A stretch of 64,000 nucleotides of DNA from Pseudomonas sp. RIT-PI-r (GCF_001297015.1 NZ_LIGE01000025.1:124001-188000), one strand, 5' to 3'; shown: positions 24,562 to 33,734, counted from the first letter of the stretch. Notes: generated by a model from the sequence alone, not told the origin. Translations and numbers: made by a program.

Positions 24562-25917
24562 ATGAACACGATGGACGCTGTCTGCGCCGGTTTGCTCGCT
24601 GAAGTACGTGCGTTTCGCCAACGCTACCCCGAGGTGCGTTATGTCGACCTGATCTCCCTGGACATTCCCGGGCACTTCTACGGCAAACGCTACCCGGTCG
24701 ACATGCTGGAAAAAGTCGCCGCCGGCAGCGCCCTGAAACTGCCGCAAAACTGCGTATTGCTGGGCGTGCAGGGCGGTTTGTTCGAGATCGGCGATTACTG
24801 CTTCCACGACGGTGACCCCGACGCCGTGCGCCGTCTGGTGCCGGGCACACTCAAACCGGTGACCTGGGAAGCGCAGCCCCTGGGGCAGATGCTGATCACC
24901 TCGGACGGCACTGAAAAACCGATCGAATTCGAACCCCGTGAAGTCCTCGCGCAAGTGCTCAATCGGCTGGCGCGCAAAGGCATTCACCCGGTGGTCGCGT
25001 TCGAACTGGAGTTCTACCTGTTCGATAAAAAGCTGCGCGACGGCCTGCCGCAATTCCCCCGCGATGAACTGAGCGACGACGCCGACGATCAGCCGAACAT
25101 GCACATCGAACGCCTGTCACGCTTCGCCCCGGTGCTCGATGAAATGGTCGAAGCCACACGCGCCCAAGGCATCGACGCCACGGTGATCACCGCCGAACTT
25201 GGCCCGGGTCAGTTCGAAATCAACTTCGGCCACCTCGACGACGGCCTGCGCGCAGCGGACTGGGCCGCCTTATTCTGCCGCAGCACCCGTGGCGTTGCGC
25301 TGAAACACGGCTACCGCGCCAGTTTCATGGCCAAGCCTTATCTGCAGCACCCCGGCAGCGGCATGCATGTGCATGTCAGTCTGTACGATGCCGACGGCAA
25401 CAACTTGCTGGCGGCCAACGAACAACAAGCGCTGCGCCACGCCATCGCCGGCTGCCTGGAACTGCTGCCACACAGCATGCCGATCTTCGCCCCGAACCAG
25501 AACGCCATGCGCCGCCTCGGCGGCACGGTGAACACCGCGACCAAAGCCAGTTGGGGCTTTGAGGATCGCGATGCGTGCTTGCGGATTCCCGAGTCGGATG
25601 AGAAGAACCTACGGGTTGAATATCGACTGGCGGGAGCGGATGCCAACCCTTATTTGGTCCTGGCAGCGATCCTGGTGGGGTTGGAGCATGGGCTGGCGGC
25701 GGGCAAGGAACCGATTGCGCCGCTGAACGAAGATCGCAACAGCGGCATTGATTTCCCCAAGGAAATGTTCGAAGCCGTACGCGCGATGCAGCATCAGCCG
25801 CAGTTGCGGGCGGGATTGGGTGGGGAGTTTGTGGATGTGTATTGCGAGAATAAACGGCAGGATCATTTGGCGTTCATGCAGGAGATTGGGGCGCGGGAGT
25901 ATCGCTGGTATTTGTGA
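24562..25917 (+). CDS. Glutamine-synthetase family ligase, gamma-glutamylpolyamine synthetase-like (PuuA type)
   Basis: A 451-residue member of the glutamine synthetase superfamily lacking the adenylylation-site region of true GlnA. Visible signatures are the metal/ATP elements EFYLF, ELGPGQFEINF, HPGSGMHVHVSL, and the substrate segment RIPESDEKNLRVEYR followed by ADANPYLVLAAILVGLEHGL. PuuA-type enzymes use ATP and glutamate to gamma-glutamylate putrescine or other amines, the first step of the Puu pathway; the oxidase encoded at 22676 would act next. Other members of this branch act on ethanolamine, isopropylamine or spermidine, so substrate is open. ATG 24562 follows AAAAGGATG-type sequence 13 bases after the regulator stop, so the three genes form a unit. 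Confidence 0.85.
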   Translation: MNTMDAVCAGLLAEVRAFRQRYPEVRYVDLISLDIPGHFYGKRYPVDMLEKVAAGSALKLPQNCVLLGVQGGLFEIGDYCFHDGDPDAVRRLVPGTLKPVTWEAQPLGQMLITSDGTEKPIEFEPREVLAQVLNRLARKGIHPVVAFELEFYLFDKKLRDGLPQFPRDELSDDADDQPNMHIERLSRFAPVLDEMVEATRAQGIDATVITAELGPGQFEINFGHLDDGLRAADWAALFCRSTRGVALKHGYRASFMAKPYLQHPGSGMHVHVSLYDADGNNLLAANEQQALRHAIAGCLELLPHSMPIFAPNQNAMRRLGGTVNTATKASWGFEDRDACLRIPESDEKNLRVEYRLAGADANPYLVLAAILVGLEHGLAAGKEPIAPLNEDRNSGIDFPKEMFEAVRAMQHQPQLRAGLGGEFVDVYCENKRQDHLAFMQEIGAREYRWYL

Positions 25918-26036
25918 GGGAGGGAGAACGGGTAGGGTGAAATCGTGAGTGGTTGTTATCGGCCAGACGCAGCCATGCGAAGAATTTCCTTCGCCGGAAG
26001 GCTTAATTGGGAGTGTATAGCCCCGGCATGCCTGTC

Positions 26037-26453
26037 TCAGTCGCTGCCCATGCCTCTTTTTCGCACCCAATTGATCACCAGCAAAACCCCTGCCGCGATC
26101 CCTTGCGTCCCGCACATGACCCAGATCAGAGCTGTGTGAAAAAGGAACCAGGAACTCAACCCCAACAGCACTGACAGCACGACCCCCAGCAAAAGCAGTG
26201 GCAGGTACCGTACCGTGGGGGCGTCTTCCAGTGCGTCAGCGAAGATGCTCCAGCAGGCCCATTGTGAGTACAGGGCGAGAATCAATACCAACAGAACCCA
26301 CCACCCGCCTGTTATTGGTTCTGAAGTGAACACGGTGATCAGAAACGCGATGACACTCCACAGCGTAAAAACAAACGTGGTGCTGGCCGGCACGGTGTAG
26401 GCGGGAAGGGCCAGGGCGATCTGGATCAGCTTGAGAGTTTGCAGTCGAGTCAT
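26037..26453 (-). CDS. Small four-helix integral membrane protein, unknown function
   Basis: A 138-residue protein with four predicted membrane helices (about residues 8-28, 30-50, 52-75 and 88-125 containing LPLLLLGVVLSVLLGLSSWF and LIWVMCGTQGIAAGVLLVI) and a short basic C-terminus (VRKRGMGSD). I recognise no domain. ATG 26453 is supported by AAGGAG nine bases upstream; an in-frame TTG precedes it. It is transcribed towards the polyamine-type cluster, convergent with the ligase gene, and lies beside a decayed LysR gene. It may be an orphan left by local rearrangement, although the frame and ribosome site are intact. Confidence 0.65.
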   Translation of the reverse strand: MTRLQTLKLIQIALALPAYTVPASTTFVFTLWSVIAFLITVFTSEPITGGWWVLLVLILALYSQWACWSIFADALEDAPTVRYLPLLLLGVVLSVLLGLSSWFLFHTALIWVMCGTQGIAAGVLLVINWVRKRGMGSD

Positions 26454-26479
26454 CAATACGCGCTCCTTGCGAGAACATT

Positions 26480-26765
26480 GAACAACGCCGATGGCTTGCG
26501 AAGTGACTATAGATCAGCGCTTCACCGGGTGCGTACGTGCGCCACCGCGGCAACAACGCGACCAGACGCCCATCCGCCAGGCATTCACTGGCGATGAACT
26601 CGGGAAGTTCGGCGAGGGCCTAGCCGTTCAACAAGGCTGGCATAAGCGTCAGCGTTGGTCGCCCGCAGCGGACCGTCAGTGAGCACAGTTGTGTAGCGCT
26701 CACATACCTTACGGTTGTACACGAGCCAATCACCGGCCGTGTTGAACACACACTTTTTCACAAAG
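26480..26765 (-). pseudogene. LysR-family regulator remnant (C-terminal effector domain)
   Basis: On the minus strand, one frame (26759 to about 26622) reads VFNTAGDWLVYNR, TTVLTDGPLRATNADAYASLVERLG. After a TAG/frameshift near 26620 the next frame continues ALAELPEFIASECLADGRLVALLPRWRTYAPGEALIY. Together these match the last ~90 residues of LysR effector domains (the motif of alanine-rich helix, LAxLPEFIxxExLADGRLVxLLPxW). The helix-turn-helix part is absent; the fragment ends just before the ABC transporter gene. The 366 bases between 26457 and 26822 hold nothing else that I can see except the ribosome site of the transporter gene. Confidence 0.65.
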
Positions 26766-26822
26766 ACCTCCTATGCACCAATCAATGGCAAAATCCCCCT
26801 TTGATCGGTTTGGAGACCCCAC

Positions 26823-28682
26823 ATGCTTCGTCTATTCGAACGAAGACTCGACCCTTTCCCTCCTGACGAGGTGCCGCCACCGCCCACCGGTCTGGCGCGG
26901 TTCCTCTGGGCTTGTACCCGTGGCGCGCGTGGTTATGTGCTGGCCTTGGCGCTGCTCAGTGCCGCGGTGTCGATTTATGAGGCGTGGCTGTTTTCCTTCC
27001 TCGGGCAGGTGGTTGATTTGCTCTCGACCTGGCAGGCCGGCGGGGAAGCGGCGGCGCAGGAGACGCGGGTGTTGTGGGGCATGGGCATTGTCATGGTGCT
27101 CAGTGTCGGACTGGTGGCGTTGCGCACCATGGTGCAGCACCAGATTCTGGCGATTAACTTGCCGTTGCGGCTGCGCTGGGATTTCCATCGGTTGATGCTG
27201 CGGCAAAGCCTTTCGTTTTTCTCCGACGAGTTTTCCGGTCGGGTCACGACCAAGGTGATGCAGACCGCTTTGGCAGTGCGCGATGTGTTGTTCACGCTGA
27301 TCGAGATCCTGCCGGGGATCGGTGTGTATTTCATTGCGATCATTGCGCTGGCCGGCGGCTTTGCGCTGAAGCTGATGTTGCCGTTTCTGGCCTGGGTGAT
27401 TTTGTTCGGGCTGGCGATGTGGTACTTCGTGCCGCGTCTGGGCAAGGTCGGGCAGGAGCAGGCCAATGCGCGGTCGATGATGACCGGGCGGATTTCCGAT
27501 GCCTACACCAACATCACCACGGTGAAGCTGTTCTCGCACTCCAATCGTGAAGCGCATTTTGCGCGGGCGGCGATGGAGGATTTCAAGCTGACAGGGTTTC
27601 GCCAGATGCGTCTGGTCAGCCTGTTCGAGATCGTCAATCAGGCCCTGGTGGTGGCGTTGATCATGTCGGCGGGCGGTTATGCGCTGTGGCTCTGGCATCA
27701 GGGCGAGGTCGGCGCCGGTGCGGTGGCGGCCATCACGGCCATGGCGTTGCGCATCAATGGCATGTCGAACTGGATCATGTGGCAGATGACGTCGCTGTTC
27801 GAAAGCATCGGCACCCTGCACGACGGCATGGAGACGCTGACCCAGGGCACCAAGGTGCAGGACGCGCCGGATGCCGGCGTACTGAAGACGTCCGGCGGCG
27901 CGGTGACGTTCGACAACGTCAGCTTCAATTACAACGGCGAACGGCAGGTGCTCGATGGCCTGAACCTGAGCATCCGTCCGGGGGAAAAAATCGGTCTGGT
28001 GGGCCGCTCCGGTGCCGGTAAATCCACGCTGATCAACTTGCTGCTGCGCTTCTATGACGTCGACCGCGGGGAGATTCGCATCGACGGCCAGAACATCGCG
28101 CAAGTAACCCAGGACAGCCTGCGCAGTTGCATCGGCATGGTCACCCAGGATACGTCGCTGCTGCACCGTTCGATTCGCGACAACATTGCTTATGGCCGGC
28201 CCGATGCGACCGACGCGCAGATTCGCAGCGCGGCAGCCAGCGCTCAGGCCGATGAGTTCATCAGCCAACTCAGCGACCGCCAGGGCCATACCGGCTACGA
28301 CACCCTAGTCGGTGAGCGCGGGATCAAGTTGTCCGGTGGCCAGCGTCAGCGTGTGGCGATTGCCCGGGTGATGCTGAAGAATGCGCCGATCCTGCTGCTC
28401 GACGAAGCCACCAGCGCGCTGGATTCAGAAGTCGAAGTGGCGATTCAGGAAAGCCTCGACGAGATGATGCAGGGCAAGACCGTGATCGCGATTGCTCACC
28501 GCTTGTCGACGATTGCAGCGATGGACCGCCTGATCGTCATGGACGAAGGGCGCATCATCGAACAAGGCACCCACAGCGAACTGCTGGAACGCAACGGCGT
28601 GTATGCGCGGCTCTGGCAACATCAGAGCGGCGGGTTCCTCGGTGAGGATCAAGGCGTGGCGGAGGTTCTGGATCAGGCCTGA
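26823..28682 (+). CDS. ABC exporter half-transporter (fused membrane and ATPase domains)
   Basis: A 619-residue type IV ABC half-transporter. Residues about 35-340 hold six membrane helices; residues about 365-600 hold the ATPase with Walker A VGRSGAGKSTLI, Q-loop MVTQDTSLLHRSI, signature LSGGQRQRVAIARV, Walker B ILLLDEATSALD and the switch histidine in IAIAHRLST. It belongs to the MsbA/MdlB-like exporters, which work as dimers to move lipids, peptides or drugs outward; the sequence does not name a substrate. ATG 26823 has GGAG eight bases upstream. It is monocistronic: a LysR remnant lies before it and a bidirectional terminator follows its stop. Confidence 0.85.
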   Translation: MLRLFERRLDPFPPDEVPPPPTGLARFLWACTRGARGYVLALALLSAAVSIYEAWLFSFLGQVVDLLSTWQAGGEAAAQETRVLWGMGIVMVLSVGLVALRTMVQHQILAINLPLRLRWDFHRLMLRQSLSFFSDEFSGRVTTKVMQTALAVRDVLFTLIEILPGIGVYFIAIIALAGGFALKLMLPFLAWVILFGLAMWYFVPRLGKVGQEQANARSMMTGRISDAYTNITTVKLFSHSNREAHFARAAMEDFKLTGFRQMRLVSLFEIVNQALVVALIMSAGGYALWLWHQGEVGAGAVAAITAMALRINGMSNWIMWQMTSLFESIGTLHDGMETLTQGTKVQDAPDAGVLKTSGGAVTFDNVSFNYNGERQVLDGLNLSIRPGEKIGLVGRSGAGKSTLINLLLRFYDVDRGEIRIDGQNIAQVTQDSLRSCIGMVTQDTSLLHRSIRDNIAYGRPDATDAQIRSAAASAQADEFISQLSDRQGHTGYDTLVGERGIKLSGGQRQRVAIARVMLKNAPILLLDEATSALDSEVEVAIQESLDEMMQGKTVIAIAHRLSTIAAMDRLIVMDEGRIIEQGTHSELLERNGVYARLWQHQSGGFLGEDQGVAEVLDQA

Positions 28683-28693
28683 TGTTCGAACAC

Positions 28694-28722
28694 AAAAAAA
28701 CCGGCATTGCGCCGGTTTTTTT
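28694..28722. terminator. Bidirectional intrinsic terminator
   Basis: A GC stem CCGGC (28701-28705) / GCCGG (28711-28715) has a run of seven A on the left and seven T on the right, so it can terminate transcription from both sides. It lies between the convergent ends of the ABC exporter (stop 28682) and the OprB porin (stop 28743). Confidence 0.9.
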
Positions 28723-28742
28723 GTGCCTGCAAACCCGAGGGT

Positions 28743-30041
28743 TTACAGCGACGCTTTCACCTGCAGACCAAACACCAACGCATTGTCGATGTCCTGCCCG
28801 GAGAACGCGCCCGGCTCGATGATGTATTGCATGTTCGGACGCAGGGTCAGCCATGGCGTGGCTTGATAGCCGTAGCCGAGCTCGATCAATTGTTCGGCGC
28901 TGTCCAGGTTCGGGAACGCGGCGCCATTGTCCAGCGCGGCGTCTTGCTGCACATCGCGGCTGCGCGGGTTCGGCACGGCGCGACCGTAGCCCAAAGCGAC
29001 GGTGTCACGCGGGCGACCTTCGAACGGTTTGTACAAAACCACGCCGGTGCCGTACCACTTGCTGAACGGCGAAGCCGCTTCGCTGGCCGCCGAGTATTGG
29101 CCGAAGGCATGCAGGCTGCGGCCTTCGGACGACTCCGAGCGCCACACGGCTTGATCGACCAACAGATAATGACCACCGCGACCGGACACTTCTTTACTGC
29201 TGCCGATGCGTTTCACGTCGGAGCTGTCGTAGTAGTAACCGACTTTATATTCACCCGGCAGCTCGCCCGCGTGCTTGTACACCAGCTCGATCGGCACCAC
29301 GGTACCGGTGGTGTGTTTCGGGCCCAGGTGCCAGGCACGGCTGGAGTTGCCGTTGCTTTCCGGATCGACGTTGAACGCGGCCACGCGCAATTGCCACGAC
29401 GGCGACAGATCGTATTTCACCCGCACACCCAAGTGCGCGTTGGGGTAGTTGGTCCAGCCGCTGCCACCAGACATGTTCAGCGGGTGACCGCAGAAACCGG
29501 CGTTCATGAAGTTGCACAGAATGCCGCTGTCGAGGCCACCGAGGTCATTGCCCATGGCCATGTAACCGAGTTTCACGTTGAGCGCCGGGGTGAACAGGCT
29601 GCGCTCGTAGCTGAGTTCGGTCAGGCGCGTGTACAAGCCGCCGTAGTTTTCCTGGATCGGCAAACGGTTGCCGACCAAGTCTTCCGAAGCGCTGTTGCCG
29701 CGACGGTCATTGATCGTCAGTTGGACTTTACCGGCGTTGTCGAAGCCATACAGTTTGCTCAGATCGAACTGCACGCCGAGCTTGATGTTCTGCGAGTAGC
29801 GCGCCGAGCGATGCAGGCCACCGTCAGCGTTGTAGGCTGTTTCGCCGCTGTAATCGCCGGTGAACTTGATGCCTTGTTCATCCATCTGGTGACGCAAGCC
29901 ACCCCAGTCGCCGGTCAGGGTGCTGCGGCTCAACAGATCGGCATCGTTGTCCGCCAGCGCGGGGAGGGTGGTGGTGCAAGCGACGCCCAGCAACAGGCCT
30001 TTGAACAGGTCGGAACGGGAAAAACCAACAGCCGATAGCAT
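28743..30041 (-). CDS. oprB: Carbohydrate-selective porin, OprB family
   Basis: A 432-residue outer-membrane porin with a signal peptide (LFKGLLLGVACTTTLPALA, cleavage before DND). The mature N-terminus LTGDWGGLRHQMDEQGIKFTGDYSGE is the recognition segment of OprB proteins (quoted in two parts: TGDWGGLRHQMDEQGI then KFTGDYSGE). A sixteen-stranded barrel pattern follows and the chain ends in a beta-strand (VFGLQVKASL). OprB channels admit glucose and other sugars. It lies 105 bases downstream of the PQQ glucose dehydrogenase on the same strand with a stable hairpin between, consistent with joint expression for glucose uptake and periplasmic oxidation. Several OprB paralogues are normal in pseudomonads, so the symbol marks family, not a unique orthologue. 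Confidence 0.85.
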   Translation of the reverse strand: MLSAVGFSRSDLFKGLLLGVACTTTLPALADNDADLLSRSTLTGDWGGLRHQMDEQGIKFTGDYSGETAYNADGGLHRSARYSQNIKLGVQFDLSKLYGFDNAGKVQLTINDRRGNSASEDLVGNRLPIQENYGGLYTRLTELSYERSLFTPALNVKLGYMAMGNDLGGLDSGILCNFMNAGFCGHPLNMSGGSGWTNYPNAHLGVRVKYDLSPSWQLRVAAFNVDPESNGNSSRAWHLGPKHTTGTVVPIELVYKHAGELPGEYKVGYYYDSSDVKRIGSSKEVSGRGGHYLLVDQAVWRSESSEGRSLHAFGQYSAASEAASPFSKWYGTGVVLYKPFEGRPRDTVALGYGRAVPNPRSRDVQQDAALDNGAAFPNLDSAEQLIELGYGYQATPWLTLRPNMQYIIEPGAFSGQDIDNALVFGLQVKASL

Positions 30042-30083
30042 GTAAATCTTCCTGCAGAAAACATGAGCAATAAGGGGGAAAGC

Positions 30084-30109
30084 AGCGCGGCACCCGAAGG
30101 TGCCGCGCT
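30084..30109 (-). other. UUCG-capped hairpin between gcd and oprB
   Basis: AGCGCGGCACC (30084-30094) and GGTGCCGCGCT (30099-30109) form an 11-bp perfect stem. On the transcribed (minus) strand the loop reads TTCG, a very stable tetraloop. Only a weak T/C stretch follows, so it is more likely an mRNA-stability or partial-attenuation element at the end of gcd than a full terminator. Confidence 0.6.
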
Positions 30110-30146
30110 CGAAGCAAGCGTCCGCGCTTAACGTGGACGCAGTGGT

Positions 30147-32552
30147 TTACGGCAAGGCGTAAGCCATCACGTAGTCGCCGCGATCGGTCGACTGACGCGC
30201 GCCACCGGCGGTGATGACGATGTATTGCTTGCCGGTTTTCGGCGAAACATAGGTCATCGGCCCGCCCTGGCTGCCGACTGGCAGACGTGCTTTCCAGACT
30301 TCTTCACCGTTGCCGCTGTTGAAGGCGCGCAGGTAGAAGTCCTGGGTGCCGGCGATGAAGATCAAACCACCCTGGGTCGACAGGGTGCCGCCGAGGGTTG
30401 GCAGACCAATCTTGATCGGCAAGTGCATGCGGATACCCAGTGGACCGGTGTCTTCAACGGTGCCGACCGGAACCTGCCAGGCGATTTTCTGGGTCTTCAT
30501 GTCGATCGCCGTCAGCGTGCCGAACGGTGGTGCCTGGCAAGGAATGCCGGCTACCGACAGGAAGCGGTTTTTGTTCACGGCGTAAGGCGTGCCTTTCAGC
30601 GGAACGGCGCCCATACCAGTGTTCAGCGCTTCGCCTCCGCCAGCGGCCTGGCCTTTGTTCTGCGACGGGATCATCTGAATCCACAGACCCAGGCGCATGT
30701 CGTTGACGAAGATGAAGCCGTGTACCGGGTCAGTGGAGAGGCTGCCCCAGTTCATGCCACCCAGCGAACCCGGGAAGCTCAGCGATTTGTCCATGCCCGG
30801 CGCGGTGTACAGGCCGTCGTAGCGCATGCCTTTGAAGTCGATGCGGCAGAGCAATTGGTCGTACGGGGTGGCGCCCCACATGTCCGATTCAGTCAGGTGC
30901 TGAGCACCGATTTCTGGCATGCCCACCGATTTCGGCTGAGTCGGGGAGTACGGTTCGTTCGGGATGTTCGCCGCTTTCACCGGGACTTCTTTAACGTCAG
31001 TCAGCGGTTTGCCGGTGGCGCGGTCGAGCACGTAGATCTGCCCGGCCTTGGTGCCGATGACCAGCGCCGGAATGCTTTTGCCGTCCTTGGTGAAGTCGAT
31101 CAGGCTCGGCTGCATCGGCAGGTCGAAGTCCCAGAGATCGTTGTGCACGGTCTGGAATACCCAACGCTCGTCACCGCTGGTGGCGTCCAGCGCGAGGATC
31201 GAAGCACCGTAGGTGTGATCGAGTTTGCTGCGCTCGACACCATAGATGTCGGTCGACGAACTGCCCATCGGCAGGAAAACCGTGTTGGTGGCCGGGTCGT
31301 AGGACATCGGTGCCCAGCTGTTCGGCGTGCTGCGCACATAAGTGCTGCCTTCGGCTGGTGCGTTTTTATCCTGCGGGTTGCCCGGGTCGAAGGCCCAACG
31401 CATGGCGCCGGTGATCACGTCGAAACCACGGATCACGCCGCCGGGCATGTCGGTCTGCACGTTGTCAGCTACGCGACCGCCAACCACCACGGTGGTGCCG
31501 GCCATCAACGGAGCGGAGGACAGCTGATAGTAGCTGTCCGGCACGTTACCCAGACCGGCCTTCAGATCAACCTGGCCGTTGTTGCCGAAACCCTGGCAGA
31601 ACTCGCCGGTGTCTGCATCGACCGCGATCAGGCGCGCATCGATGGTGTTGGTCAGCAGACGACGCTGGCAATTGGCGGCCGGCGCAGGCTTGGCTTCGAT
31701 GATCGACGAGTTGCTCGGCTGAGCAATCGCTTTGGTGGCGTCGAAATAGGCCATGCCACGGCAGCGCTGCCAGACTTTCGACTGCGCGTTGATCGCGTTC
31801 TTCCACAGCTCTTTGCCGGTGTCGGCATCGAGGGCGATCAGGTTGTTGTGCGGGGTGCAGATGAACACCTTGTTGCCAACCTGCAGCGGAGTGAGCTGGT
31901 CTTCGGCGCCGTTGCCATCGCTCTCGGCGACGTCACCGGTGTGGTAGGTCCACGCGACTTTCAGCTTGTCGACGTTGTTGCGGTTGATCTGGTCCAGCGC
32001 GGCGAAGCGGCTGCCACCTTCGGTATTACCGTAGTGCGCCCAGTCTTTTTGCGCCTTGTCCGGCTCGACCGGGGTCAGGCCCGGGCCGGTGCCGGTTGCG
32101 GCAACGGTCGGGTGCGCGACGAACATATTGCCGGCCGCGACAACCACGCCGACCGCCAGCACCGCCGCCACAGCGTAAGCGCCGCGACCGGCAACGCCAC
32201 CGTTGGCACGCTTGAGCAGCGGATAGACCAGCGCCACGACCAGGCCGATCACGCTGAACATGAACAGGCGCGAGAACACCGGCCAGAACACCAGGCCAGC
32301 ATCGATCACTGCCCAGATCGCGGTGCCCACCAGGAACGCGGCGAACAACCACGCACCGGCAAGCTTGAAGCGCGCGATCAACAGACCGGAAACGGCCATG
32401 ACCAGGCCACCCAGCAGGAAGTACCACGAGCCTCCCAGGCTGACCAACTTCACGCCGCCCGCAGCCAGCGCCAAGCCGAGCAGGGCGATGACGACGCCCA
32501 GCCCGATCAGAATGAATTTTGATATGCCCGAGAGGCGTTGACTCTGCTTCAC
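30147..32552 (-). CDS. gcd: Membrane-bound PQQ-dependent glucose (or quinate/shikimate) dehydrogenase
   Basis: A 801-residue protein with five N-terminal membrane helices (residues about 10-145) and a large periplasmic eight-bladed propeller dehydrogenase domain. Features include the entry motif DWAHYGNTEGGSRFAALDQIN, CTPHNNLIALDADTGKELWK-type blades (W-docking motifs), and GGAP-like C-terminal strands. It oxidises glucose to gluconolactone in the periplasm with PQQ and passes electrons to ubiquinone; quinate/shikimate dehydrogenases share this layout, but length and the adjacent OprB favour glucose. The start is a GTG at 32552 with GGGA eight bases upstream; no ATG is available nearby. A promoter with an embedded palindrome lies just upstream. 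Confidence 0.85.
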   Translation of the reverse strand: MKQSQRLSGISKFILIGLGVVIALLGLALAAGGVKLVSLGGSWYFLLGGLVMAVSGLLIARFKLAGAWLFAAFLVGTAIWAVIDAGLVFWPVFSRLFMFSVIGLVVALVYPLLKRANGGVAGRGAYAVAAVLAVGVVVAAGNMFVAHPTVAATGTGPGLTPVEPDKAQKDWAHYGNTEGGSRFAALDQINRNNVDKLKVAWTYHTGDVAESDGNGAEDQLTPLQVGNKVFICTPHNNLIALDADTGKELWKNAINAQSKVWQRCRGMAYFDATKAIAQPSNSSIIEAKPAPAANCQRRLLTNTIDARLIAVDADTGEFCQGFGNNGQVDLKAGLGNVPDSYYQLSSAPLMAGTTVVVGGRVADNVQTDMPGGVIRGFDVITGAMRWAFDPGNPQDKNAPAEGSTYVRSTPNSWAPMSYDPATNTVFLPMGSSSTDIYGVERSKLDHTYGASILALDATSGDERWVFQTVHNDLWDFDLPMQPSLIDFTKDGKSIPALVIGTKAGQIYVLDRATGKPLTDVKEVPVKAANIPNEPYSPTQPKSVGMPEIGAQHLTESDMWGATPYDQLLCRIDFKGMRYDGLYTAPGMDKSLSFPGSLGGMNWGSLSTDPVHGFIFVNDMRLGLWIQMIPSQNKGQAAGGGEALNTGMGAVPLKGTPYAVNKNRFLSVAGIPCQAPPFGTLTAIDMKTQKIAWQVPVGTVEDTGPLGIRMHLPIKIGLPTLGGTLSTQGGLIFIAGTQDFYLRAFNSGNGEEVWKARLPVGSQGGPMTYVSPKTGKQYIVITAGGARQSTDRGDYVMAYALP

Positions 32553-32581
32553 GTTGAGTGTCCCGTTGAAATGAGGCGCGC

Positions 32582-32610
32582 ATTATATAGTTAGGTAACT
32601 ACCTAGTTAA
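32582..32610 (-). promoter_or_regulatory. Predicted gcd promoter with operator-like palindrome between -35 and -10
   Basis: On the minus strand TATAAT (32587-32582) is preceded after 17 bases by TTAACT (32610-32605). The spacer contains TAGGTA-AC-TACCTA (32592-32605), a 6-bp perfect dyad, and the direct repeat TAGTTA. A palindrome between the core elements is the classic place for a repressor. The remaining intergenic DNA up to 32849 shows nothing else that I can name. Confidence 0.6.
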
Positions 32611-32849
32611 ATCACAAATTCAGTAATAAAGCGTTGTTCGTTGTTGAATAACGCGCCTGAGCCGGAACTGGCGTACTCAGAGGGTCGAGCAGGTTTATGG
32701 AATGTCGGCGAAAGACGCGTTTATGTCAGGGAAAATGTGGGTTATGACAGTTCTACAACAGTGTCTTGTTCAGTCAGCGCTCAGCGATCAGCCGACGCAC
32801 GGCATTAAAAAGCAGCTTAGCCCACAAATCTTGCAGCGTCGGAGAACAG

Positions 32850-33710
32850 TCATGCCCCCTGGCGGCTTCTGATCAATTCATAAGCCCGGCGCACCATCGG
32901 GTTCACGGTGTTGGGGCGGATCCACAGGTGATAGGTCACGTCCGGCAACCGTGGCAACCCGTCGGTTTCACCCAGTACGCGCATGTCCGGCCCGAGCATT
33001 TCCATACTCCGCGCCGTGACGCCAAGACCTGCGCGTGTTGCCGCTTTGATCCCGATCAGATTGGACGCCAGATACGCCTGACGCCATGGGATGTTCGCGC
33101 GTTCCAGCGCTTCCAATGCGTAACGTCGATAGATGCTCGGTTCATCCACCAGAATCAACGGCAGGGGTTCGCCGGGGTTATGGATGTACTGCGCCGAGCA
33201 GATCCACCACACCGGCGAAGTGCGCAGGGCGAAGCCTTCGAGGCTGGCGTCCTGGCGGGTGGAAATGACCATGTCGATCTTGCCGCGGTGCAAATCTTCC
33301 ATCAGAAACGGACTGCGACCGACGTCGATCTCAAGCCGCAGGCGCGGGGCCGAGCGGGCGATGTGGCTGAGTATCGGCGGCAGGATGGTGTCGGCGATGT
33401 CGTGAGGCGAGCCGATGCGCAACACACCGCTCAGAGTGCTTTCGCGCAGACCATGGAGTGCCTCGTCGTTGAGCAAAAGCATTTGCCGCGCATTGCGCAA
33501 CAACTGCAATCCGGCCTCGGTGAGTTGTTTTTGCCGCCCGCGCTTCTCGAACAGACTCACGCCGACCAGTTGCTCCAGCCGCTGCATGTGCTGGGTGACC
33601 GACGACTGCGTGCGCGCCAGTTGTGCGCCGGCCTCGGCAAAACTGTGGTGATCCACAACAGCAATAAAGGTGCGCAGCAATTCGAGGTCGAGGGTAGATG
33701 AGGTCGACAT
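32850..33710 (-). CDS. LysR-type transcriptional regulator
   Basis: A 286-residue regulator. The N-terminal helix-turn-helix (about residues 5-62) contains LLRTFIAVVDHHSFAEAGAQL and the recognition segment TQSSVTQHMQRLEQLVG; the effector domain starts with LSGVLRIGSPHDIADTILP. ATG 33710 is favoured because AGGA lies six bases upstream; a second ATG at 33716 directly abuts that sequence. It is divergent from the amino-acid ABC/sulfur operon at 33963, separated by 252 bases that contain an ATCAATA/TATTGAT dyad, so it is the likely regulator of that operon. Its subgroup (TQSSVTQH) includes regulators of amino-acid and organic-acid catabolism. Confidence 0.83.
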   Translation of the reverse strand: MSTSSTLDLELLRTFIAVVDHHSFAEAGAQLARTQSSVTQHMQRLEQLVGVSLFEKRGRQKQLTEAGLQLLRNARQMLLLNDEALHGLRESTLSGVLRIGSPHDIADTILPPILSHIARSAPRLRLEIDVGRSPFLMEDLHRGKIDMVISTRQDASLEGFALRTSPVWWICSAQYIHNPGEPLPLILVDEPSIYRRYALEALERANIPWRQAYLASNLIGIKAATRAGLGVTARSMEMLGPDMRVLGETDGLPRLPDVTYHLWIRPNTVNPMVRRAYELIRSRQGA

Positions 33711-33734
33711 GGCCATTCCTGTTGGCTGTTTTAT

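Noticed and set aside
30225..32522. 765-codon open frame antisense to gcd
   Set aside because: No recognisable domain, skewed composition, and gcd is unambiguous on the other strand.
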